Shown in pieces: positions 56,365-64,000 of a DNA stretch of 64,000 nt (the stretch's first letter is position 1; every line of letters begins with the position of its first letter). The position numbers and the translations under genes are program-made. The notes below the pieces were generated by a model that saw only the letters and a program-made list of their open reading frames with translations, was not told where the DNA came from and searched no databases. Origin of the DNA: Silene latifolia (taxonomy: Eukaryota; Streptophyta; Magnoliopsida; Caryophyllales; Caryophyllaceae); contig NC_133536.1 in assembly GCF_048544455.1 (NCBI RefSeq), positions 30,072,152 through 30,136,151 on the forward strand, in the 5' to 3' direction.

Positions 56365-56466
56365 ATGAAAGTAGAGATGCTTGATGTCATCGTTAACATG
56401 GTAGATGTTGCTGACAAAAACAAGAAGAGCAAGAAACGATATGCGCGGAAGATGGTACGATTGTAA
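56365..56466 (+). other. Short exon-like ORF, 33 codons
   Basis: An ATG-started frame encodes a Lys/Arg-rich peptide containing ADKNKKSKKRYARKM. ATGGTACG at its end could be a splice donor (GT). It could be a fragment of a captured exon. Too short to identify. Confidence 0.2.
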
Positions 56467-56522
56467 TCTGAAATTTATTTGCAATAATCTGAAAACGAAA
56501 ATGTTACCACCTTTGTGTTGAT

Positions 56523-56912
56523 AATGTGACTATATTAGTGAGAAATGTACTTATGTTTGAGTGTGTTGCTATTTATATTTATGTCTGCTTAGGTTTAATA
56601 TGGATCATACCATGTTAACGTATATGTGTAAACATGGTGACATATGTGTTAGTATTGAAAAGTGACCACCTTAGATGAGAAATGTACCTATGGTTGAGTG
56701 TGTTGCACGTTATATAGTTATGTTTGTGTGGTTTAAAATGAATCTTAACATGTTAACATAGATGAATAGACATGGTGACATACTGTGTTAGTGTTCAAAA
56801 TGTGACAACCTGAGTTGGGAAATGTACTTATGTTTAAGTGTGTTGAACATTACAGAATTGTTTGATTGGGTTTAAAAAGAACCTTAACATGTTCGCATAA
56901 ATGAGTAAACAT
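56523..56912. repeat. Tandem repeat, units of about 138 bp, nearly three copies
   Basis: Units start at 56523, 56659 and 56799 with TGTGAC, then GAGAAATGTACTTATGTTT(G/A)AGTGTGTTG and a tail TGTTAACAT..ATGTG(T)AAACATGGTGACATA. The last copy is cut at 56912 where CACTACGCTAAATC begins. Confidence 0.85.
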
Positions 56913-57220
56913 CACTACGCTAAATCTGGCAAACAATAAGGGGCGTATCACAACGGTTTAATGCATTTAATAACGACACTTAGGTTACCGTTTTCCAAAT
57001 ATTGGCGGAAACCTAGACCGCGATAATAAGAATAACGGTTTTCCATGAAAACCGTTGTTATTATAATGTGACAACGGCTACTTAACAAACCGTTATAAAA
57101 AACGTTTAACGGTTTCCAAAAGCTCGTTATAAAATCTCTCTTATCAACGGCTGTTAGACAACCGTTATCAGTGTAAGAAAATGACATTTCAAAAACCGTT
57201 ACTAAATTAGCACCAGCAAC

Positions 57221-57764
57221 TAGGGCTGAGCAAAAAATCCGATTATCCAAACTGATCCGATATCCGATCCGAATTTTTGGATATCCGATCCGAAAGTTAA
57301 GTTTGGTTTGGATATCTGATCCGAAATCTTTGGTTTGGTTTGGATATGGATATTAGAATTAAAACATTTGGATATCCGATCTGATCCGAAACTATAGTTT
57401 TCTAGTATAATTTCGAGAAAATAAAATTTTATTTGATACAACAACTTAATTAATGTTTAAAATATTAGAGAAATATCTAGGTGGTACTTAAATTTTATAG
57501 CGAGAACATTGGAATAAGAATACGAAAGAAAATATCATGTAAAACTATGAATATAATCGTGTTTCAAACTTAATTTTAAAGTAAATTCAAAAGTATGGAT
57601 ATCCGATGGATATCCGCATCCGATCCGATTATTTTGGATACCCGAACATTGGATATCCGAGACATTTGGTTTGGATATTGGATATCTAACTTCAGGATTT
57701 TTAATATGGATATCTGATCCGAACTAGCACTTTGGATCAAATACCCGATCCATACTCTGCCCTA
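57221..57764. mobile_element. hAT-type MITE, 544 bp, with GGATATCCGATCCGA repeats
   Basis: The ends TAGGGCTGAG and, reversed, TAGGGCAGAG form short terminal inverted repeats. The flanks are CCAGCAAC (57213-57220) and CCAGCAAT (57765-57772), an 8-bp duplication with one mismatch. The interior consists of many variants of GGATATCCGATCCGAA. No coding capacity. Confidence 0.75.
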
Positions 57765-58069
57765 CCAGCAATGGTTTGTGGTACCCGGGCCCGTTGTTAT
57801 GTTATAGATAAGGGTTTATTGTAACAGCTATCATTTCAATTATGAAAGAACGGTTTTTGAATTCAACCGTTGTCGCGATTTGATTAGATTTCTCAGTTTA
57901 ACCACTGCATGCAAAATTTATCAGAACTTTAATAAATATTCAATTTGACCAATAATATTCAATTTGACCACAATAATTCTATAAATATGTCTTCATAATA
58001 TTTTAGGTCAAAATCTAAATTATCAAACATTTACTCTTTAATTTCTATCTAAATTTCTTCTAAAAAAAT

Positions 58070-58610
58070 ATGGCTGGTGTATCGGAGCTACAATCACGTT
58101 CTCGTTATGCACAGCCTTTTACTTGCATTCTCCATAATCTCCCGGTTCGTTATGATGTGATGGAAAGGGTTTAAACCCTAATTTTGGGTGGTTGACGCAA
58201 ATGCTTCATGACTCCGGCTTTACCGCGGTTTAAAAAGGGCACCCTATGTCTACAAACAAGCAAGGTTTTGTAGGCTTCGCTTTATCGAGTTTGACGAAGC
58301 CAACTGCGATGATAGTTTTCGTCAGGCAAGAAAATTAGGGGCTAGATTTGCGGGGAAAGATGCGGCGAAAGAGGACTTCTATTCGGATGCTAGACAAAAG
58401 GGCCCTTATCTATGGGTTGCGACCCATGTTGATCATCATCTGCTGACACATTACAGGAGGCATCACATTCCTGCCACCGTGCCTATGTCATGGGAGAAAG
58501 AGGCCATTCCACATGCGTTGCCCGTTGATAATGAAGTGCTGATCTACAACTTGATCTATGCTGAAGTTGTTCATGAAGACTATCCTAATACTTCATCAGA
58601 TTCTAATTAA
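58070..58610 (+). pseudogene. Unrecognised open frame in the CACTA-like region
   Basis: A 34-codon ORF starts at ATG 58070 (MAGVSELQSRSRYAQPFTCI...) and stops at 58172-58174. About 40 bp later an open frame without its own ATG runs from 58212 to a TAA at 58608-58610 (132 codons). It encodes a basic, aromatic-rich product with PYVYKQARFCRLRFIEFDE, FRQARKLGARFAGKDAAK and GPYLWVATHVDHHLLTH. The two pieces could be one gene broken by a stop and a frameshift. Codon use looks like real coding sequence, unlike the surrounding AT-rich DNA. I do not recognise the family. A captured host gene fragment or an accessory transposon gene are both possible. Confidence 0.45.
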
Positions 58611-58932
58611 GTCTTTAATTATTATCTGAATTATGAGTTTTATTTTGATTATGATGGTTATTTGAATTAAAGTTTAATAATTTATGTTATTTGTTACGTT
58701 TTAATTAAGTCCTTACACTCAAATGCAATCCACCAAAGAAAATATTATAATGACCAACTTTCTACTTATAATAATAAAAAAGAATGGAAACGGCATAATA
58801 AGATTCAATGTGAAAACTGATAAGTTATTTTAAAGCCGTTGTCATATTATACTAATAAACAATGATGTTTCTTAAAACCGTTGTAAAAACAGATCAACTG
58901 TGAAAAATGAAAAGTTTGTGATTTTAGTTTAC

Positions 58933-59711
58933 CAGTGTTGCAATTCTGACTTCACAGCCAGAACCCAGCTCGAGAACAGACACATGAAGTGTTGCGCCTC
59001 TTCCAAAGGATGCAACAGATGTTGCGCCTGTTCTAGGTTGGTTTCTGCCTCTTAACTCTTTCTCGCTTTGATGTAGCTCCTAATTATGGTTTAAATCACT
59101 ATTATTTGTATTATCACCTTTAATCTGACATATTTTCATATTTAATTCTAATTTTATTTTTCTTTTATTCTCTTCTTCAAAATCCCATCTTTGAGCGTAC
59201 TTTTGACGTAGATCAAATAAACCTTGTAATTTTTGTAATTTTAATTATTGTAATTCATTTATCGTAATTATTATGTATGATTTAATTGTATGACATTCAC
59301 ATTTATTGAATCTAACATTTAATTCGACCAAATTGTTTGCTAAAACACGTGTTAACCGACATAGTCTAATTTAACATGCTAGGATTAATTATTCATGTTT
59401 GCTTCATTGCATGCATTACAACGACATATCAAATATGAACGACTTCCCTAATCATTAGTAGAGGCCAATATCGAGGCGGGCGGGATTAGGTGTACGAATT
59501 AAAGAACTTCCTGATACGTACCCACACCCCTTACTCCAGTTATCTCTGGACATCCGTGTCCATTGGCATCTCGAGAGTCATTGCAGACATAAAATGCTAA
59601 GGGTAACGAGTTGTTAGTGTTCATGTAATTACTTTGTGTCTTGACATGGCACGAGGTATTCGAACGGTTTCCTATTTTCCACAATAAATTGGTGGCGACT
59701 CCACAAATGCA
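58933..59711 (+). repeat. Gypsy-type LTR, third copy (right part, uninterrupted)
   Basis: This matches 5048-5425 joined to 10977-11374, and so gives the empty site for the Athila-like insertion (TTCACATTTATTGAATCTAAC at about 59296-59316). Ends ...AATGCA at 59711. Confidence 0.75.
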
Positions 59712-60870
59712 GGCTTATTCAACCTTTCATCGGTTTCAATGCCTCACAAATCGGTAACGGCCCATGACGTGCTTTGGCAAACCCAGGTTCCGTGGAAGAA
59801 GTGTCGCCACCTCAAAACCAAAATGCGCGGGTGCGCGCGACTCAGGTGGCCCTGTCCACAATGTGTGAAAAGTGTGATAGAGATGGCACATGCACTATAT
59901 ATATAAGGCCCAAAACCCTAGGTTTAAATAAAATAAAATTGGACGAACTCCCCATACCGTCTCGACTTTGCCTACTGACTGAACCACTTGGTCGAGTGAG
60001 CCCGACTCGGGCGAGTGGGGAACTCACTCAGTCGAGTGAACAGCCACCAGAAACTCCCCACCCAAACCACTCGATCGAGTGGCCCTATTACTCGACAAAG
60101 TCACGTTTATGGTAATACGGAATATTATATTACAAATTATAGTGTCTGGCATGGAATATGAGGAAGGAAATTAAAGGGAGGAGGGAGAAGGGAAAAGGAA
60201 GAGGAGAAGAGAAGGGGCGAAGAAGGGAGGGTGGTCGGTCGGCGGTCAGGCTGTCGGAACGTGGTGGCGGGGTCGGTTGGAGCAGCTAAGGTGGAGTCTG
60301 GGTGGGAGATGCGATTTGGGTTTTAATTATTGGAGTGAGGATATGAAGGGAGTCGCGTCTGTTTTTGGTTTGGTCATTTATAAAAGACCGGCGATGAACG
60401 GTCTGTTGCAGGATTAAAAGACTTGCTACAGATTATATGTAGGCATGTAGCAAGTCCGTTACATAATGTATGTTTGCTACGGACATTCCGTCACAATAAT
60501 AAAATTCTATTGCAAATGAAAAAAAAATCTGTAACGAAGTTATATTTGTGACGGAATATGATTTTGTCGCTAACGTCCATTATTTTAGTAATGTAAATTG
60601 CTTTGAAATTTCATATCTTTTATGATTCATGAAATTCGATTTATATGTTGTTTTTATCGTTAGGTTATGTATATAGTTCACACAAAAAAATATCTATATC
60701 CGAAACTAATCACCAATCCTCCCACCCCCCAACAACCAGAATCGGCTGTTTGGGGATAAGTCTAAAATGCCTGAAGTAAGGTTCATTTTTGGCAGTGATA
60801 TTTACACTGGAAAATCAATTGCTCAACGAATATTGTTAGGCAACTTCTTTTCAAAGGAGATATAATAAGC
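59712..60870. repeat. Second copy of the block 11375-12119/21656-21850
   Basis: This matches the two halves that flank the hAT element. It carries about 200 bp (60478-60675, with GTTTGCTACGGACATTCCGTC words) that are missing in the other copy. The palindrome CCACTCGATCGAGTGG is at 60067-60082. No gene. Confidence 0.75.
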
Positions 60871-60874
60871 TTGT

Positions 60875-61972
60875 AATTATTTCTCGTAGAGTAGCTGAAT
60901 TCCTCGCGGAAATATCACTACTCTTGTTTGGAAGTTGCATATTCACTTTTTCCTAATAGAGTTAAAGATAAATAAATTAAACAATAAAGTTAAAATATTA
61001 TATTTTATATAACTTTTTAAAATAATAAATAGAAAATAATTATTTTAATACATTCGATGTTAAATCAATTTTATACAACTTTTAAAAACTATTAAAATAA
61101 TTTTATTTTTATATATGCTTTAATATTACGATAAATAATGAATATAATTATATTATTAATATTATATATTTTCTTGTGTTTAATTTTTTAAAACATATTC
61201 TTTTGGTTTAAAAATGGTAAAGTTAAAAAATGTCATAAAATTTTAAGTGCCATATTCTCACACTATTTCGATCCGAGATCCGTTTGTTTAACCTAATCCG
61301 TGTTTGACTACTTCACTCCTATTTAATATGACTCGTATTCTAACCCGATTTGTATGACCCAATCCCGAAACCGTTCAGAGTAATTTACGATTGCAATTTG
61401 CAGGTATTCGAATGTCAACTGTCAAACAAGTCTGACTATCACAATATTAGATTATCTTTTACGTATTGGTTTAAATTTGGCAGGTCAACTTTTACTCGAA
61501 AAAGTGGCTTATTTGTCTTTTTTAATCACTTTGCGTGACATCATAGTCAATATAATCTAATCAATCTAAAACTGCAGCAGGGTTTGTTGACGGTACTTGC
61601 TACGTCCGTAAAACATGCAACTCATATTCTCCCATGCATGCTCGTACGTAGATAGCGGTTTGAGTGTTTGACGAAGCATAACAGACGTGTCTCAGTGTCT
61701 AAAATCCTAAATGAGCTTACTAAACCAGTTAACCCCACAAAGCATAATAGTCAGTTTGGTGAACCTATAGTTCTTCCTTGATTAAGGCGATCTCGAGTTT
61801 AAACAAGAGTTGAGTCGTATCACATTCTAGTGGAATTAGAATATAGTGATCGACTCGGATTTGTAAACTACTCTTAATTTTTATGTTTTTTTAACTATCA
61901 TATATGTAGTTATTTATTTATCGTGGATATCTAAATTACAATTCAAATTTAATAATTGAAGAGCTCTATCGA
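60875..61972 (+). repeat. Promoter-like repeat, downstream copy
   Basis: Near-identical to 47199-48279 plus 48718-48742, without the 438-bp insertion. It contains CTCCCATGCATGCTCG near 61629, shared with the peroxidase promoter. No coding sequence follows; the match ends at GAGCTCTATCGA. Confidence 0.75.
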
Positions 61973-61999
61973 TCAAGCTGAAGTTGGAGGAAGATTTGT

Positions 62000-62640
62000 C
62001 AAATTATAGCTGTTTATACCGAGGCTTATAATTAGCAGATTTGGACCAATCAGAAGGGGCATGAATATACCATTGCTAAGGGGTATGAGTTTATTCGATA
62101 GAAAAGTCCCGAAATTTCCTGGGTTTCACAAATTTGGAACAGATGGTCTATCCCTAAACATAGTTTCCTAGTCTGGATTCATCAACACAATAGTCTAAAC
62201 ACAAAAGATAAACTACACAAGATAGGGTTTGCAGTACGGATTCCACTTGTTGCGTATGTGGCCGGGACAGAGAGGATAATGAACATTTATTCTTTCAATA
62301 TCAATATAGCAGAAGAATTATTACTGAAGTTGAAAAATGGATGGGGATGAGTCTTCCTTACCGAGATTTGCAGGAATGGAGGAATAGCCGAAGGGGTTCC
62401 AAACTCAAAAGAGTTCTGATAAACTCAATTTGAATGCTTGTACCTACAGTATATGGTTTCAGCGAAATCGTTGTAGATTGGAGATGCAAATCCTTAGACC
62501 CACCATTGTTGCCAGACAAAATTTAACTGATATGAGAAGGCGCCTGCGTAACACGATCGTGTTCCCACTGAAAGACATAGACAAGCATTGGATCCATGGA
62601 CTCCTAGTCTTGGATTGAAGTTGCGTGAGGAAAAAATGTA
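62000..62640 (+). pseudogene. LINE zf-RVT (zinc-binding) domain pseudogene
   Basis: With frame changes, the + strand encodes WNRWSIPKHSFLVWIHQHN (the WR..VP.K..FF.W pattern), then LNTKDKLHKIGF and the zinc-binding motif STCCVCGRDREDNEHLFFQC-like (a Tyr replaces the last Cys here), followed by WRNSRRGSKLKRVL and YSIWFQRNRCR. This is the C-terminal part of plant LINE ORF2. At least two frameshifts (near 62240 and 62425) and a stop near 62430 disable it. It has no reverse transcriptase core in the window. Confidence 0.75.
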
Positions 62641-62902
62641 TACTGGAGGTTCTTGTTTCAGTGACGATGATGCTCCTGGTGTTTTGTTGTCTGATTTAGG
62701 GGATTTGATCTGTTTTGTTTTGTTTTTCCACTTTGTTTTTGTTGGTGTATGGTTTCTTCCACTTGATGTGGGCTTAATTTGTATGGGCTGGATGTTTGTC
62801 TTGAGTTGGGAGGTGGCATGTTTTAGGTTGGTCCCTTCTCAATGTATGGTCTCCTTTTTTTGATATAACTAGTTGGTTGCACCGCGCGCGCAAGCGCGCG
62901 GT

Positions 62903-63269
62903 ACCCCTAGATATTTTAATCTCTGACGTTTAACTTGCATTGATGCGTTTTACCTGGCTGTCATAAGTTTGCGCAAACATTTTCTTTAACGTATCATTGA
63001 TTATTATTTAAACTTAGAATGTTGGAAAAAGAAAGCATCCAGCTTATAATAATAACTCACAGATCACATCTTATTGCCATAATACTTTTTGGGTAAGATG
63101 GCATAACATAGCGGTTATTATCATTTACATGCTACTAACCATTGCCTAGTTCAGTAATATGTCACTGAATTTATTCCTTAATATTAAACATGCGGGTGTT
63201 GCATGTCAAAACGTGCACTGTGAGCATAAGCTAGGCAAAAGTTTCCCAGCAGGCCTTCGAAGCGCCACT
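62903..63269 (-). other. Non-coding 3' region between RPA-like gene and Helitron end
   Basis: No ORF or repeat recognised. Confidence 0.4.
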
Positions 63270-63931
63270 TTAGTTTCGAGACACTTGTTTGAGATACCAC
63301 TCTAGTACTTGTGCCTTTGAGAGCGAATTTTTAGGCGCCACCTCGATGTAATTTGGCGTACATCTAATCTGATTTTCAACTTGGCCAAGGTAGTCTTCTC
63401 TTTCCTACATTCAAAATGATTCATATGGATGATTAGTCAGATATTATATATAACCTGTCAAGTGCAGTGCTAAGGGTGACAAGCGTGAAAAGGCACGATG
63501 GTTGTTTATATGTCCCTGAATTGCTGCAGTTCTTGTAATAGGCATTGTGTTTAGGGTAGAATAAGAAGGAATTGTTCCGTAAACTTAGAAGTAAAAGTAC
63601 CTGCGGAAGCATTTTGTATAAGGTTGTTGCATCCACTTCTAGTAGTTGCTCTGCGTTCTTAGTCAATGCAGTGAAAAAATAGGCTCCAGTTTCATCTGTT
63701 GCTTCAAATGTTATGGCCATCCTGCATTTATAATTATCCCGCCCTATTAGATTTAATAGCCTGTTTCGTTAACATCTCTGGTTTATGGAATCTTTACCTA
63801 GGAGTTGAAATAGCATTTTCTGTGAAACAGTCGGTGCATGTATAGACAACCTCAACGTCTTCATAGTTCCCTGTTCCGCAGTGGCTGCAGCCCAGATATA
63901 AGCGTAGTCTTGTATGGTCAAATTCTTTCAG
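63270..63931 (-). CDS. RPA70-like single-strand-DNA-binding protein, C-terminal exons (partial)
   Basis: Three exons on the minus strand: 63931-63798, 63721-63601 and 63404-63270 (stop TAA 63272-63270); the introns are GT-AG (63797-63722 and 63600-63405). The first exon has a zinc ribbon, CSHC...CTDC (CX2C-X13-CX2C). The second continues STPRMAITFEATDETGAYFF and TALTKNAEQLL, matching the C-terminal OB-fold (Rep_fac-A_C) of replication protein A 70-kDa subunits. The third reads EREDYLGQVENQIRCTPNYI then EVAPKNSLSKAQVLEW. RPA proteins coat single-stranded DNA; Helitron-borne copies are thought to help rolling-circle transposition. Upstream of 63931 the frame meets a TAA (63934-63932), which may be an intron edge or a mutation, so the 5' part is unresolved. 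Splicing was inferred by eye. Confidence 0.7.
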
Positions 63932-64000
63932 TTATACTTGCAACCAATGACGTTCTTCCTGTAGAGTGTTTGGAACCTGTCAATTGAAATGAACATTTGC

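Larger units (their letters stand above)
56913..58937. mobile_element. Possible CACTA-like element
   Basis: The left end reads CACTACGCTAAATC and the right end reads TTTACCAGTG (CACTGGTAAA in reverse). Many copies of AACGGTT/AACCGTT lie near both ends (56950-57200, 57780-57880 and 58780-58900), like the subterminal repeats of CACTA elements. The terminal repeats match poorly and no 3-bp target duplication is evident, and the right-end CAGTGTTGC may be part of the neighbouring LTR. Inside are a nested MITE and an unrecognised open frame, but no CACTA transposase. Confidence 0.4.
62869..64000 (-). mobile_element. 3' part of a minus-strand Helitron carrying an RPA-like gene
   Basis: On the minus strand a perfect GC hairpin with 9-bp arms, ACCGCGCGC/GCGCGCGGT (62881-62902), a short spacer and CTAG (62872-62869) followed by T define a Helitron 3' end. 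About 370 bp inside lies the stop codon of an RPA70-like gene on the same strand, as in plant Helitrons. The 5' end and any Rep/helicase gene would be beyond 64000. Confidence 0.6.

Overview
This is nuclear DNA from a flowering plant. The evidence is a class III (secretory) plant peroxidase with GT-AG introns, an AT-rich background, and many layers of plant transposable elements: Gypsy- and Copia-type LTR retrotransposons, a hAT transposon, Helitrons, a Stowaway MITE and LINE fragments. A eudicot is likely. Caryophyllales is my guess from the style of the repeats (for example the ACTCG/CGAGT palindromes), but nothing here proves it. I found only two host-type coding loci: an apparently intact peroxidase at 50484-54626 (+) and the 3' part of an RPA70-like gene at 63270-63931 (-), which probably belongs to a Helitron.

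Layout. 1-11374: pieces of a long-LTR Gypsy-type repeat; its LTR (3505-5425 plus 10977-11374) was split by a 5'-truncated, Athila-like element (5426-10976). 11375-12127 and 21656-21850: flanking block, also present at 59712-60870. 12128-21647: a 9.5-kb hAT transposon whose transposase is broken and interrupted by a second insertion (13653-19739) with a 5-bp target duplication. That insertion itself carries a TA-flanked element full of simple arrays. 22209-31521: a Helitron 3' end and a MITE, with a complete Copia element (22671-31280; 983-bp LTRs, target duplication AGACG) inside the MITE. 31522-35667: AT-rich DNA with Helitron ends. 35673-44424: a second Copia element on the minus strand (LTRs of about 1.29 kb, target duplication CTTAA) whose interior is decayed although its LTRs are nearly identical. 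44430-47198: stacked Helitron 5' ends, tandem duplications and a Stowaway MITE.

47199-54760 is the peroxidase neighbourhood. Two repeats upstream of the gene and one downstream (60875-61972) look like duplicated peroxidase-promoter DNA without coding sequence. One upstream copy (47199-48742) carries a clean 438-bp Helitron-like insertion, for which the downstream copy is the empty site. Intron 2 of the peroxidase (3.06 kb) holds a probable Helitron with a LINE fragment. 54760-58937: tandem repeats and a possible CACTA element that carries a nested hAT MITE and an unrecognised 132-codon open frame. 58933-61972: second copies of the Gypsy LTR, its flank and the promoter repeat. 62000-62640: LINE zinc-binding-domain pseudogene. 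62869-64000: the 3' end of a minus-strand Helitron with the RPA-like gene.

The genes do not form a pathway. The window is best read as one host gene embedded in nested transposons, where paralogous copies within the window serve as internal empty-site controls for dating and bounding the insertions.
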